Assembly (NCBI GenBank): GCA_009379825.1
Contig: WHTA01000015.1
Location: 1 to 64,000, forward strand
Length of the DNA: 64,000 bases
Direction of reading: 5' to 3'
Origin: Streptosporangiales bacterium
Lineage (GTDB): Bacteria; Actinomycetota; Actinomycetes; Streptosporangiales; WHST01
Of the stretch, positions 34,266-43,513 are shown piece by piece. The notes under the pieces are model-generated. The model was not told the origin of the DNA. It saw only the letters and a program-made list of their open reading frames with translations, and searched no databases. Numbering within the stretch: the first letter of the stretch is position 1; the number at the start of each line of letters is the position of its first letter. Both the position numbers and the translations under genes were made by a program.

Positions 34266-36377
34266 GTGCGTCCGGTGACTGACCTGACCAGGAAGGTCGC
34301 GCCGTTCCAGGTGGTCAGCGAGTTGCAGCCTGCCGGTGACCAGCCCGCGGCGATCGCCGCCTTGCAGAAGCGGATCGAGGCCGGCGAGCAAGACTCTGTG
34401 CTGCTCGGCGCCACCGGTACGGGGAAGACGGCGTCGGTGGCCTGGTTGGTCGAACAGCTGCAGCGGCCCGCCCTGATCATGCAGCCCAACAAGACGCTCG
34501 CCGCCCAGTTCGCCAACGAGCTGCGCGAGATGCTGCCGAACAACGCGGTCGAGTACTTCGTCTCGTACTACGACTACTACCAGCCAGAGGCGTACATCCC
34601 GCAGTCCGACACGTACATCGAGAAGGACTCGTCGATCAACGAGGAGGTGGAGAAGCTCCGCCACCGGGCCACCGCCTCGCTGCTGACCAGGCGCGACGTG
34701 GTGGTGGTGTCCACCGTCTCCTGCATCTACGGCCTGGGTACGCCGCAGGAGTACGTCGACCGGATGATCTGGCTGAAGACCGGGCAGGAGTTCGACCGCG
34801 ACGCGCTGCTGCGCCGGCTGGTGCAGGTGCAGTACACCCGCAACGACCTGGCGTTCACCCGCGGCACGTTCCGGGTGCGCGGCGACACCATCGAGGTGTT
34901 CCCCGTCTACGAGGAGCACATCGTCAGGATCGAGATGTTCGGCGACGAGATCGAGCGGCTGCAGACCCTCCACCCGGTCACCGGTGAGGTGATCCTCGAG
35001 GAGGACGAGATGTACGTCTTCCCGGCCACCCACTACGTCGCCGGCCCGGAGCGGATGGAGCGGGCGGCCGGCGCGATCGAGGAGGAGCTGGCGGAGCGGC
35101 TGGCCGAGCTCGAGGGGCAGGGGAAGCTGCTCGAGGCGCAGCGGCTGCGCATGCGCACCACGTACGACCTGGAGATGATGCGCCAGGTGGGCAGCTGCTC
35201 GGGCATCGAGAACTACTCCAGGCACATCGACGGCCGCGAGCCCGGCAGCGCCCCGAACTGCCTGCTCGACTTCTTCCCCGAGGACTTCCTGCTCGTCGTC
35301 GACGAGTCGCACTACACCGTCCCGCAGATCGGCGGCATGTACGAGGGCGACATGTCGCGCAAGCGCACGCTGGTCGACCACGGGTTCCGGCTGCCCAGCG
35401 CCGTGGACAACCGGCCGCTGCGGTGGGAGGAGTTCCTGGAGCGGATCGGGCAGACGCTGTACCTGTCCGCGACCCCAGGGCCGTACGAGCTGGATCGCAC
35501 CGGCGGCGACGTCGTCGAACAGGTGATCCGGCCGACCGGCCTGGTCGACCCGCAGGTCGAGGTACGGCCGACGAAGGGCCAGATCGACGACCTGATCGAG
35601 GAGATCAGGGCGCGGGCGGAGCGCGACGAGCGGATCCTCGTCACCACGCTGACCAAGAAGATGGCCGAGGACCTCACCGACTACCTGCTCGAGATGGGCA
35701 TCAGGGTGCGGTACCTGCACAGCGAGGTCGACACGCTGCGCCGGGTGCAGCTGCTGCGCGAGCTGCGGGTCGGCGAGTTCGACGTGCTCGTCGGCATCAA
35801 CCTGCTGCGTGAGGGCCTGGACCTCCCCGAGGTGTCGCTGGTCGCGATCTTGGACGCCGACAAGGAGGGCTTCCTGCGCAGCGGGACGTCCCTGATCCAG
35901 ACCATCGGCCGGGCGGCGAGGAACGTCTCCGGCCGGGTGGTGATGTACGCCGACCAGGTGACCGACTCGATGACGCACGCCCTCGACGAGACCGACCGGC
36001 GGCGGGACAAGCAGCTCGCGTACAACGCGGAGAACGGCATCGACCCGCAGCCGCTGCGGAAGAAGATCGCGGACATCCTCGACACCATCGCGACCGAGGA
36101 CGCCGACACCGAGCAGCTGGTCGGCGGCGCCGGCCGGCAGCGCAGCCGCGGGAAGGCACCGGTGCCCGAGCTCGCGTCCCGGGCCAGCACCGGTGACCGC
36201 TCCGCCGGGCTCGCCGAGCTGCCGGCGACCGACCTGGAGGACCTTATCGGTCAGCTCACCGAGCAGATGCACTCGGCGGCCGCCGAGCTGCAGTTCGAGC
36301 TCGCCGCGAGGCTGCGCGACGAGGTGGGTGAGCTGAAGCGGGAACTGCGCGGCATGCGGGAGGCAGGAGTGCGCTGA
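34266..36377 (+). CDS. uvrB: Excinuclease ABC subunit B
   Basis: The 703-residue helicase-like subunit of nucleotide excision repair. It shows Walker [10 protein letters not shown] near residue 40, the DNA-wedging beta-hairpin [20 protein letters not shown], helicase motif [15 protein letters not shown], and motif [13 protein letters not shown]-terminal UVR domain ([20 protein letters not shown]) contacts UvrC. GTG 34266 follows GGAGGG (34256-34261). Length and motifs are normal. It would work with UvrA and UvrC, which are not in the window. Confidence 0.97.
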   Translation: MRPVTDLTRKVAPFQVVSELQPAGDQPAAIAALQKRIEAGEQDSVLLGATGTGKTASVAWLVEQLQRPALIMQPNKTLAAQFANELREMLPNNAVEYFVSYYDYYQPEAYIPQSDTYIEKDSSINEEVEKLRHRATASLLTRRDVVVVSTVSCIYGLGTPQEYVDRMIWLKTGQEFDRDALLRRLVQVQYTRNDLAFTRGTFRVRGDTIEVFPVYEEHIVRIEMFGDEIERLQTLHPVTGEVILEEDEMYVFPATHYVAGPERMERAAGAIEEELAERLAELEGQGKLLEAQRLRMRTTYDLEMMRQVGSCSGIENYSRHIDGREPGSAPNCLLDFFPEDFLLVVDESHYTVPQIGGMYEGDMSRKRTLVDHGFRLPSAVDNRPLRWEEFLERIGQTLYLSATPGPYELDRTGGDVVEQVIRPTGLVDPQVEVRPTKGQIDDLIEEIRARAERDERILVTTLTKKMAEDLTDYLLEMGIRVRYLHSEVDTLRRVQLLRELRVGEFDVLVGINLLREGLDLPEVSLVAILDADKEGFLRSGTSLIQTIGRAARNVSGRVVMYADQVTDSMTHALDETDRRRDKQLAYNAENGIDPQPLRKKIADILDTIATEDADTEQLVGGAGRQRSRGKAPVPELASRASTGDRSAGLAELPATDLEDLIGQLTEQMHSAAAELQFELAARLRDEVGELKRELRGMREAGVR

Positions 36378-36433
36378 CCTGGGAAGTTGACGCGATGTGA
36401 CACGCCGCACCCTCCCGGTATCCGGGGTGGTTC

Positions 36434-36452
36434 GTAGGTTAGGGTTGCCTCG
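36434..36452. promoter_or_regulatory. Iron-box-like site upstream of the TerC riboswitch
   Basis: GTAGGTTAGGGTTGCCTCG matches 13 of 19 positions of the IdeR/DmdR consensus half-site pattern (TTAGGTTAGGC...). TAGGTT (36435-36440) could equally be a -10 box for the riboswitch transcript. The two readings are not exclusive. Weaker than the two sites before the ferritin gene. Confidence 0.3.
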
Positions 36453-36463
36453 GACAAGTTCAC

Positions 36464-36580
36464 GGGAGGGGAGTATCCCCCGCGGCTGCATCGTCATCAC
36501 GGTGACTTCACCCGGTGCCGCCGGCTCGCTTACGCGGCGGGCGGGAGAGACCTCCGGCAATTCGATCGAAGTGCCGGAGG
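36464..36580 (+). promoter_or_regulatory. yybP-ykoY (Mn2+) riboswitch with a translational switch
   Basis: The 5' side GGGAGGGGAGTA (36464-36475) and 3' side GGGAGAGACCTCC (36543-36555) carry the two conserved loop segments of this family. They close by a P1 helix, GGAGG 36465-36469 with CCTCC 36551-36555. Directly after, CCTCCGGCA (36551-36559) can instead pair perfectly with TGCCGGAGG (36572-36580), which contains the ribosome-binding site of the TerC gene. Pairing in P1 frees the site, so metal binding would turn translation on. TerC genes are classic yybP-ykoY targets. Confidence 0.85.
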
Positions 36581-36586
36581 GCATTC

Positions 36587-37972
36587 TTGGACGTTCACCT
36601 GTATGCGTGGCTGGCCACGATCGCCGGCTTGGCGATCGTGCTGATCGGTGGTTTGATCCTCGACCACCGCAACCCGCACGAAGTCACCATGAAGCAGGCC
36701 ACGCGAGGCATCGTGATCTACGTCAGCCTCGCGATCCTGTTCGGCCTCGGGGTGTTGTTCTTCGGCGGGCCGCAGTACGCGATCGAGTACTACACCGGCT
36801 ACGTGCTCGAGTACAGCCTGAGCGTCGACAACCTCTTCGTGTTCGTCGTGATCATGTCGCAGTTCGCGGTGCCGAAGCGCAGCCAGCACGAGGTGCTGCT
36901 CGTCGGGATCCTGCTGGCGCTGATCCTGCGCGGCCTGTTCATCGCGGTCGGCGCGACGGTGATCGCGCACTTCTCCTGGGTCTTCTACATCTTCGGCGCG
37001 TTCCTCATCTACACCGCGATCCAGATGGCGCGGCACCGGAACGACGATGACGAGGAGGTCAAGGAGAACATCGTCCTCCGGATCGTGAAGAAGCGGCTGC
37101 CGGCCACCGACCAGTACGACGGGGTGAAGCTCACCACGTACATCGACGGCAAGCGGCTGTTCACCCCGATGCTGATCGTGATGATCGCCATCGGCAGCAC
37201 CGACCTGATGTTCGCGCTGGACTCGATCCCGGCGATCTTCGGGGTGACCAAGGAGCCGTACCTGGTCTTCACCGCGAACATGTTCGCGCTGATGGGCCTG
37301 CGGCAGCTGTTCTTCCTGATCGGTGGGCTGCTCGACCGGCTGGTGTACCTGTCCGTGGGCCTCGCCGTGGTGCTCGGCTTCGTCGGGGTGAAGCTCATCC
37401 TCGAGGCGTTGCACAGCAGCGGCCTGCACTGGGCGCCGGAGATCCACCCGGCGGTGTCGCTCGGCGTCATCATCGTGGTCCTGACCGTCACGACCATCGC
37501 CAGCCTGATGAAGAAGAAGGACGAGCCGGAGCACACCGAGCCCCCGACCGTCGACGACGGCCCGCGTCCCGAGCCGCACGGCGCGGTGGGCAGCCACCAC
37601 CTGGCGCCGCAGCCGATGGGCCTGGCCTACGGCAGCCCGGCGACAGCGCAGCCGACCGCGGCCAACGACGCCGCCGACCACGAGGCCGGCACCCCCGCAG
37701 ACGGCGCGTCCGCGGACGGCGAGGCGGACCCGGCCGACCGCCAGACCGACGGTGCCGCCCACTCGACGGACCGCCAGACCGACGGCGCCGCACCCGCGGA
37801 CGGTGGCGACCGGCGGGACGCCGCATCCACGGACGGCGCTGCGAACTCGACCGACCAGCAGGCCGCCGCGCCCCAGGACGGCACCGCCGACCCGACCAAC
37901 GGCCGAGACGCCGCATCCGCGGACGGCGCGGACGACGTGCAGCAGCCGTGGGAACACCACCGCCGTTCCTGA
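36587..37972 (+). CDS. TerC family membrane protein, putative Mn2+ exporter or metal-homeostasis protein
   Basis: The 461-residue protein has nine predicted membrane segments with the family signatures YTGYVLEYSLSVDNLFVFVVI and IGSTDLMFALDSIPAIFGVT, whose aspartates and asparagine bind metal. From about residue 308 a charged, disordered cytosolic tail of about 150 residues follows, rich in DGAA, ADGA and DRQTDGAA repeats, much longer than usual. TTG 36587 was chosen: GGAGG (36576-36580) is 6 bases away, and this site is the one masked by the riboswitch stem. The riboswitch points to manganese export or loading of exported enzymes. Confidence 0.92.
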   Translation: MDVHLYAWLATIAGLAIVLIGGLILDHRNPHEVTMKQATRGIVIYVSLAILFGLGVLFFGGPQYAIEYYTGYVLEYSLSVDNLFVFVVIMSQFAVPKRSQHEVLLVGILLALILRGLFIAVGATVIAHFSWVFYIFGAFLIYTAIQMARHRNDDDEEVKENIVLRIVKKRLPATDQYDGVKLTTYIDGKRLFTPMLIVMIAIGSTDLMFALDSIPAIFGVTKEPYLVFTANMFALMGLRQLFFLIGGLLDRLVYLSVGLAVVLGFVGVKLILEALHSSGLHWAPEIHPAVSLGVIIVVLTVTTIASLMKKKDEPEHTEPPTVDDGPRPEPHGAVGSHHLAPQPMGLAYGSPATAQPTAANDAADHEAGTPADGASADGEADPADRQTDGAAHSTDRQTDGAAPADGGDRRDAASTDGAANSTDQQAAAPQDGTADPTNGRDAASADGADDVQQPWEHHRRS

Positions 37973-38002
37973 CCACCGTCCGGCAATTGTCTCGGCCGCG
38001 GG

Positions 38003-38021
38003 TGAGGTTAGGCTGCACTTG
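38003..38021. promoter_or_regulatory. Iron box 1 upstream of the ferritin gene
   Basis: TGAGGTTAGGCTGCACTTG contains an unbroken AGGTTAGGCT core and matches 13 of 19 positions of the actinobacterial IdeR/DmdR1/DtxR box (TTAGGTTAGGCTAACCTAA). It lies 107 bp before the ferritin start. Confidence 0.55.
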
Positions 38022-38079
38022 CTTTTTCGGTGCCCGGCCGAATTTTTCGCGTATAGCGAGTTTTCTGCGCGGTATTCGG

Positions 38080-38098
38080 CCGGGTTAGGCTCGGCTAC
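38080..38098. promoter_or_regulatory. Iron box 2 upstream of the ferritin gene
   Basis: CCGGGTTAGGCTCGGCTAC has the core GGTTAGGCT plus CTA in the second half, 12 of 19 consensus matches. It is 30 bp before the ferritin start. In mycobacteria IdeR activates the ferritin gene bfrB from tandem boxes, so the pair suggests iron-induced expression; that is inference by analogy. Confidence 0.5.
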
Positions 38099-38127
38099 CC
38101 CCGGGGCCGGTCGCTAGAGTCGAAGAC

Positions 38128-38682
38128 ATGCGTGGAAACAAGAAGACCGGGGGGCAGTCGAAGTTCATCGAGCTGCTCCACGAACAGATCAGACATGAGT
38201 TCAGCGCCCACCAGCAGTACATCGCGGTGGCCGTCTGGTACGACGGGCAGAGCCTGCCGCGGTTGGCCAGTCACTTCTACCGGCAGGCACTGGAAGAACG
38301 CAACCACGCGATGATGATCGTGCGGTACTTGCTCGATCAGGGAATTGACGTCCACATTCCCGGTGTCGACGAGGTGCGTAATGACTTCGGCAGTGCGCGG
38401 GATCCGGTGGAACTCGCGCTCGCCCAGGAAAAGGAAGTCACCGACCAGTTCGTCGAGTTAGCGAAGACCGCCCGCGACGAAGGCGACTACTTGGGCGAGC
38501 AGTTCCTCCAGTGGTTCCTCCACGAGCAGGTCGAGGAAGTCGCACAGATGGGCTCGTTGCTCACCATCGTGGACCGCGCCGGCGACAACCTCTTCCACGT
38601 CGAGGAGTTCCTCGCCAGGGAGCAGGTCGGCGGCGGCGGCTCGGAGCTGCATCAGCCGGTCGCTGCCGGCGGCGCCGTCTGA
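38128..38682 (+). CDS. Ferritin (BfrB-like iron-storage protein)
   Basis: The 184-residue four-helix protein has ferroxidase-centre residues in QIRHEFSAHQQYIAVAVWYDG (helix A), EERNHAMMIVRYLLDQG (helix B, ExxH) and HEQVEEVAQM (helix D). It stores iron as ferric oxide inside a 24-subunit cytosolic shell. Actinobacterial ferritins of this type are about 180 residues. Two iron-box-like sites precede it. It lies next to the riboswitch-controlled TerC gene, so this stretch is a small metal-homeostasis block. Confidence 0.93.
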   Translation: MRGNKKTGGQSKFIELLHEQIRHEFSAHQQYIAVAVWYDGQSLPRLASHFYRQALEERNHAMMIVRYLLDQGIDVHIPGVDEVRNDFGSARDPVELALAQEKEVTDQFVELAKTARDEGDYLGEQFLQWFLHEQVEEVAQMGSLLTIVDRAGDNLFHVEEFLAREQVGGGGSELHQPVAAGGAV

Positions 38683-38691
38683 CGACCGGCG

Positions 38692-39141
38692 TCACAGCTC
38701 GAGCTTGTAGCCGACGTGAGTGGCGGTGAAGCCGAGCCGTTCGTAGAAGTCGTGCGCCCGTGTGCGCGAGTTGTCCGAGGTGAGTTGCACCAGCCGGCAG
38801 CCGCGCGCACGGGCCTCGTCGATCGCCCACCGCATGAGCACCGACCCGACGCCCGCGCCGCGCCCGCCGCTGCGCACCCGCACGCCCTCGATCTGGCCGC
38901 GGCTCGCCGCGGTCCTCGCGAGCCCGGGGACGACGGTCAGCTGCAGCGTGCCGACGATGCCCGTCTCGTCCTCGGCGACCAGTACGTACTGGCGCGGGTC
39001 GTCGGCGAGCGCACGGAACGCCTCCTGGTAGGGCCTGAGGTCGTCCGGCGTCTCACGGGTGGCGCCGAGCGGGTCGTCCGCCAACAGTCCGACGAGTGCG
39101 GCGATGTCGTCCGTCGTCGCCTGCCGGACCGTCGTAGGCAC
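38692..39141 (-). CDS. GNAT family N-acetyltransferase
   Basis: The 149-residue protein has the GNAT acetyl-CoA loop VRVRSGGRGAGVGSVLMRWAIDEARARGC (V/I-x-x-x-x-R-G-x-G-x-G/A pattern) and the C-terminal NSRTRAHDFYERLGFTATHVGYKLEL. It transfers an acetyl group to an amine on an unknown small molecule or protein. It converges on the ferritin gene (9 bp gap) and is transcribed alone. Confidence 0.9.
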   Translation of the reverse strand: MPTTVRQATTDDIAALVGLLADDPLGATRETPDDLRPYQEAFRALADDPRQYVLVAEDETGIVGTLQLTVVPGLARTAASRGQIEGVRVRSGGRGAGVGSVLMRWAIDEARARGCRLVQLTSDNSRTRAHDFYERLGFTATHVGYKLEL

Positions 39142-39248
39142 CTGTGACCTCCGCTCTTTCCGATGCCCGCACGGGGGTGCCCGCCGCCGTACGTCTCCCG
39201 ATACGGTATCCCGGTTACCACGTTACGTAGAGGGACGTTCCACGGTAG

Positions 39249-40562
39249 GTGCAGGTGACGGACCAGTTGACGGATCGCCCGCAGGTGGAGACGAAGGACC
39301 GAGCGGCGACCGAAGAGGCGGATGCCATCGACCTCGACCAGGGGATGGCGACCGCCGACGAAGTCGACGCCACCGCGACCCTGGACCAACCGGTCGCCCG
39401 GGACGTACCGGACACCCAGCCGCCGGAACCGGCGGACGAAGCGGCGCAGCCGGCGGAGTCGGCACCGAAGCGGCGCAGCGAGCCGGCCGACGCAGCGGTG
39501 GCCGACGGCGCCGTGGCGCCGTCCGAGGCCGCCCTGCCCGCCCTGGTCGAGCGGTCGACCGGCAGGGACGCACACCTGGACAACGTCAAGTTCGTGGCGA
39601 TCGCGCTGGTCGTCGTCGGACACCTCTGGGGGCCGATGCTGGCGTGGAGCCAGACGCTGTTGGCCGCCTACCTGCTCCTCTACACCGTGCACATGCCGAT
39701 CTTCGTGCTGCTGTCCGGGTACTTCTCGCGGCACTTCACCGCGAGCCCGCGGCAGGCCAGGAGCCTGGTGCGGTCGGTCGTCGCCCCGTACCTCATCGTC
39801 GAGACGGGGTTCTGCCTGTTCAGGTACTTCGGCGACGACCAGCAGCTGGAGTTCGCGCTGCAGGACCCGTGGTGGGTTACCTGGTTCCTCGTGACGCTGT
39901 TCTTCTGGCGGCTGTCCGCGCCGTTGTGGCGGGTCGTGCGGTTCCCGATCGTGCTCGCCGTCGCGATCAGCCTGGCCGCGGGCTCGCAGCAGCTGACGGA
40001 GACGTTCGAGCTCGGACGGTTGCTGCAGTACCTGCCGTTCTTCGTGCTCGGCATGTCGCTGCGCCGGGAGCACTTCGAGTGGCTCCGCACCAGGTGGGCG
40101 CGGATCGCGGCGGTGCCGGTGCTCGCCGGCGCGTTCTACCTGGCCTACGTGTTCGCGCCGATGGTGAGCGTGGAGTGGGTGTACTGGCGGCTGGGCAACG
40201 ACGAGCTGGACGTGACGTACCCGGTGTTCGCCGGCGTGAAGCTGCTGCAGCTGGCCGCCACCGTGCTGGTGATCGCGGCGGTCATCGCCCTGGTGCCGAC
40301 GCGCCGGCTGCCGATCCTGACCGCGTTCGGCGCGGTGAGCATGTTCGCGTACCTGCTGCACGGCTTCGTCGCAAAGGGCGCGGAGTGGTGGGGCTTCTAC
40401 GACCACCCGTTCATCCACACCCACCTCGGCATCGCCGTGGTGACGCTCGGCTCGGTGGCACTGACCTTCGTGCTGTGTTCGCCGCCGGTGCAGGTGCTGT
40501 TCTCCTGGGCGGTGCAGCCGAAGCTCGACGGCTGGATGCGCGGCGGCGCGGCGGACCGCTGA
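39249..40562 (+). CDS. Acyltransferase 3 family membrane protein
   Basis: The 437-residue protein starts with about 105 acidic, proline- and alanine-rich residues with no membrane segments. It then enters the acyltransferase 3 fold at GRDAHLDNVKFVAIALVVVGHLW, with the conserved DN-K and later H, then HMPIFVLLSGYF. About ten membrane segments follow. These enzymes O-acylate surface sugars; fucose 4-O-acetylase-like members are closest by pattern. The GTG at 39249 is the first in-frame start after the gap. GTG 39255 is also possible and no clear ribosome-binding site decides. Confidence 0.85.
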   Translation: MQVTDQLTDRPQVETKDRAATEEADAIDLDQGMATADEVDATATLDQPVARDVPDTQPPEPADEAAQPAESAPKRRSEPADAAVADGAVAPSEAALPALVERSTGRDAHLDNVKFVAIALVVVGHLWGPMLAWSQTLLAAYLLLYTVHMPIFVLLSGYFSRHFTASPRQARSLVRSVVAPYLIVETGFCLFRYFGDDQQLEFALQDPWWVTWFLVTLFFWRLSAPLWRVVRFPIVLAVAISLAAGSQQLTETFELGRLLQYLPFFVLGMSLRREHFEWLRTRWARIAAVPVLAGAFYLAYVFAPMVSVEWVYWRLGNDELDVTYPVFAGVKLLQLAATVLVIAAVIALVPTRRLPILTAFGAVSMFAYLLHGFVAKGAEWWGFYDHPFIHTHLGIAVVTLGSVALTFVLCSPPVQVLFSWAVQPKLDGWMRGGAADR

Positions 40563-40581
40563 GCCGCGCGCCGGTCAGCGG
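40556..40581. terminator. Candidate hairpin between the convergent acyltransferase and acyl-CoA dehydrogenase genes
   Basis: CCGCTGA (40556-40562) and TCAGCGG (40575-40581) form a 7-bp stem with a 12-base GC-rich loop. The stem includes the stop codons of both convergent genes. There is no T tract, so termination is plausible but unproven. Confidence 0.35.
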
Positions 40582-41756
40582 AAGGCCGACTCGCCGGTCA
40601 GGGCCTGGCCGATCACCAGCTGGTGCACCTCGCTCGTGCCCTCGTAGGTGAGCACCGACTCGAGGTTGTTCGCGTGCCTGATCACCGGGTACTCGAGCGT
40701 GACGCCGTTCGCGCCCAGGATGGTTCGGCACTCCCTGGCGATCGCGATCGCCTCGCGGACGTTGTTGAGCTTGCCCAGGCTCACCTGCTGCGGCCGGAGC
40801 GTGCCGGCGTCCTTCAGCCGGCCGAGGTGCAACGCGAGCAGCATGCCCTTGCCGAGCTCCAGGGTCATGTCGGCGAGCTTGGTCTGGGTGATCTGGTAGC
40901 CGCTCAGCGGCCGGTCGAACACCTCGCGGTCGGCGGCGTACGCGATCGCGGTCTGCAGACAGTCACGGGCGGCGCCGATCGCGCCGAAGATGATGCCGAA
41001 GCGGGCTTCGCTGAGGCAGCCGAGCGGGCCGGCGAGCCCGCGGGCGTTCGGGAGCATCGCGTCCTCGGGCAGCCGGACGTCGTCGAGGACCAGCTCGGAG
41101 GTCACGGACGCGCGCAGCGACATCTTCTTCGTGATCTCCGGTGCGGAGAACCCGGCGGTGTCGGTCGGCACCAGGAAGCCGCGGACGCCGTCGTCGGTAC
41201 GTGCCCACACCACCGCGACGTCGGCGACGGATCCGTTGGTGATCCACATCTTCGTGCCGTTGAGCACCCAGTCGGAGCCGTCGCGCTTGGCGTGCGTGCG
41301 CATGCCGCCGGGGTTGGAGCCGAAGTCCGGCTCGGTGAGGCCGAAGCAGCCGATCAGCTCGCCGGCGGCCATGCCGGGCAGCCAGCGCTGCTTCTGCTCC
41401 TCGCTGCCGTACGCGTGGATCGCGTACATCGCAAGCGACCCCTGTACGGAGACCAGGCTGCGGATGCCGGAGTCCGCGGCCTCCAGTTCGAGGCAGGTGA
41501 TGCCGTACGCGGTCGCGCTCGCGCCGGCGCAGCCGTACCCGCTGAGGTGCATGCCGAGCACACCGAGCTGGCCGAGCTCACGGGCGAGCTCCCTGGCCGG
41601 GACGTGGCCCGCCTCGAACCAGTCGGCCAGGTGCGGCCGGATCCGGTCGCCGCAGAACGCGGCCATCGTCTCGCGCATGGCCCGTTCCTCGTCGGAGAGC
41701 AGCCCGTCGATGTCGAACAGCTCCAGGGGAGTGGCGGCACGGTCGGTCGACGGCAT
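40575..41756 (-). CDS. Acyl-CoA dehydrogenase, glutaryl-CoA dehydrogenase-like
   Basis: The 393-residue flavoenzyme has LTEPDFGSNPGGMRTHAKRDG and MWITNGSVADVAVVWART (FAD and substrate binding). The catalytic base is E372 in LTYEGTSEVHQL. This YEGT context and the overall pattern are those of glutaryl-CoA dehydrogenase, which oxidises and decarboxylates glutaryl-CoA to crotonyl-CoA in lysine and aromatic-acid breakdown. It is a monocistronic minus-strand gene with a palindrome 28 bp upstream of the start. Assignment to glutaryl-CoA over other short-chain substrates is by pattern only. Confidence 0.85.
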   Translation of the reverse strand: MPSTDRAATPLELFDIDGLLSDEERAMRETMAAFCGDRIRPHLADWFEAGHVPARELARELGQLGVLGMHLSGYGCAGASATAYGITCLELEAADSGIRSLVSVQGSLAMYAIHAYGSEEQKQRWLPGMAAGELIGCFGLTEPDFGSNPGGMRTHAKRDGSDWVLNGTKMWITNGSVADVAVVWARTDDGVRGFLVPTDTAGFSAPEITKKMSLRASVTSELVLDDVRLPEDAMLPNARGLAGPLGCLSEARFGIIFGAIGAARDCLQTAIAYAADREVFDRPLSGYQITQTKLADMTLELGKGMLLALHLGRLKDAGTLRPQQVSLGKLNNVREAIAIARECRTILGANGVTLEYPVIRHANNLESVLTYEGTSEVHQLVIGQALTGESAFR

Positions 41757-41783
41757 AGCGGCTCCTCAAACGCTCAGCACCTT

Positions 41784-41799
41784 ACATCGGATCCAATGT
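41784..41799. promoter_or_regulatory. Operator-like palindrome upstream of the acyl-CoA dehydrogenase
   Basis: ACATCGGATCCAATGT matches its own reverse complement at all but one mirrored base pair. It lies 28-43 bp before the start codon, where a repressor would block transcription. The bound regulator is not identified, and none is adjacent. GntR-type control is a guess from the site's shape. Confidence 0.5.
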
Positions 41800-41889
41800 A
41801 CAACCCGCGGCCGCTCATCCGCAGCCCAGGTGTCGCACGTCACCTACCCCACGATGGACCATCGTGGCGGCGTCGACCGGAGGAACGGA

Positions 41890-42675
41890 TCAGCTGGCCT
41901 CGGGGGCCTGCTGGTGGGCCGGGTTGAGTACGCGGGCGAGGAACGCCTGGGTGCGGGGCTCCTGCGGGTCGCCGATCACCTGGGCCGGCTCGCCCCGTTC
42001 GACGATGAGGCCGTCGTCCATGAAGAGGACGGTGTCGGCGACCTCGCGGGCGAACTGCATCTCGTGGGTGACGACGAGCATGGTCATGCCTTCGACGGCG
42101 AGGGTCTTCATCACGCCGAGTACGTCGCCGACCAGCTCGGGGTCGAGTGCGGACGTGGGCTCGTCGAAGAGCATCAGCTCGGGGTCCATGGACAGCGCCC
42201 GGGCGATCGCCACCCGCTGCTGCTGGCCGCCGGAGAGCTGGCTCGGCATCGCCGTCTCGCGGCCGGTGAGGCCGACCTTCGCCAGGTTCTCCTGCGCGAC
42301 GCCCGCCGCCTCCGCCTGGCTGCGCCGCAACACCTTGCGCTGGGCGACGGTCAGGTTGTTCTGCACCGTCAGGTGCCGGAACAGGTTGAACGACTGGAAC
42401 ACCATGCCGATCCGCTTGCGGGAGGCGTCGATGTCGGCGTCCGGGTCGGTGAGCTCCACGCCGGCCACCTCGACGGTGCCGCCGGTCGGCTGCTCCAGCA
42501 TGTTCACGCACCGCAGCAGCGTCGACTTGCCGGAACCGGACGGGCCGATGACGCACACCACCTGCCCGCGCTCCACCTCCAGGTCGATGCCGCGTAACAC
42601 CTCGACATCGCCGAACGACTTGTGCAGGTCAGTGACCCGGACGACGGGCTCGTTCTGGATGACTGTCTCGCTCAT
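41890..42675 (-). CDS. Polar amino-acid ABC transporter, ATP-binding protein
   Basis: The 261-residue ATPase has Walker [15 protein letters not shown]-loop [11 protein letters not shown], signature [15 protein letters not shown], Walker [14 protein letters not shown] and H-loop VVTHEM. This is the GlnQ/HisP type. The ATG at 42675 overlaps the permease stop by 4 bp. It energises uptake with the two genes upstream. It is the last gene of the operon. Confidence 0.95.
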   Translation of the reverse strand: MSETVIQNEPVVRVTDLHKSFGDVEVLRGIDLEVERGQVVCVIGPSGSGKSTLLRCVNMLEQPTGGTVEVAGVELTDPDADIDASRKRIGMVFQSFNLFRHLTVQNNLTVAQRKVLRRSQAEAAGVAQENLAKVGLTGRETAMPSQLSGGQQQRVAIARALSMDPELMLFDEPTSALDPELVGDVLGVMKTLAVEGMTMLVVTHEMQFAREVADTVLFMDDGLIVERGEPAQVIGDPQEPRTQAFLARVLNPAHQQAPEAS

Positions 42676-43496
42676 GCCTGCACCTGCACTCCGGTGGCCT
42701 CCGGTGAGCCGACGGTCTTGCCGCCCGTCTGCCGCTCGAGCCTGCGGGACAGGTACGACAGCGGGATGGTGATGATCAGGTAGCACAGCCCGGTGAACAG
42801 CAGCGGCGTCAGCGACAGGCTGGTGTTGAGCGCTTCGCGGCCGAACTTGGTGAGCTCGTACTGGTCCCTGGCCAGGCCGAGCAGGTAGATCAGCGACGAG
42901 TCCTTGGTCAGCAGGATCAGTTCGTTGGTCAGCGGCGGCAGCACGATGCGGAACGCCTGCGGGATCACCACGGTGATCATCGTGCGCCCCTGCGACATGC
43001 CGAGCGACCGCGCGGCCTCGACCTGCCCGGTGTCGACCGCCTGGATGCCCGCCCGGATGGTCTCGGCCATGTACGCGGCGCCGACCAGGCCGAGCGACAA
43101 CATCACCGTGGAGTAGATGTCGAAGCGCAGCTGGAACGCCAGCGGCACGCCGAAGCCGAACGTCACGAAGACGAGCAGGGCGGGCACCCCGCGGAAGAAC
43201 TCGATGTACGTGGTGGCGATCCACCGGTAGGGCGGCACCGACGACAGCTTCATCAGCGCCAGCGGCAACGCGAGCAGCAGCCCGAAGCCGAACCCGAGCA
43301 GCGAGTAGATCAGCGTGTTCACCAGCGCCGTGGTGAAGATCGCAGGTATCTGCTCGGCGGCGACCGGGAGGTTGAAGAACGCGCGGACGATCTCGCCCCA
43401 GTCCGCGACGAGCGCCAACACCCCGATCGCCGCGACGAGCACGACGTACTGCACAGCGCGGGTTACCTGGCCGCGCTTCCGCTTGGACATTGCCAT
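42672..43496 (-). CDS. Polar amino-acid ABC transporter, permease
   Basis: The 274-residue protein has five to six membrane segments. It shows the GlnP/HisM motif [16 protein letters not shown] and the EAA loop [36 protein letters not shown] that contacts the ATPase. ATG 43496 was chosen as the first start after the gap; ATG 43490 is 2 codons later. Only one permease gene is present, so a homodimer is likely. It lies 17 bp after the binding-protein gene. Confidence 0.93.
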   Translation of the reverse strand: MAMSKRKRGQVTRAVQYVVLVAAIGVLALVADWGEIVRAFFNLPVAAEQIPAIFTTALVNTLIYSLLGFGFGLLLALPLALMKLSSVPPYRWIATTYIEFFRGVPALLVFVTFGFGVPLAFQLRFDIYSTVMLSLGLVGAAYMAETIRAGIQAVDTGQVEAARSLGMSQGRTMITVVIPQAFRIVLPPLTNELILLTKDSSLIYLLGLARDQYELTKFGREALNTSLSLTPLLFTGLCYLIITIPLSYLSRRLERQTGGKTVGSPEATGVQVQA

Positions 43497-43513
43497 CGTC
43501 GGTGCCGTCCGCC

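Noticed and set aside
34224-36584. A 786-codon open frame on the minus strand opposite uvrB
   Set aside because: It mirrors the codon bias of uvrB and gives a low-complexity, histidine- and arginine-rich product without recognisable domains. The same applies to other long antisense frames, for example 23889-27134 (+) and 56653-58968 (-).
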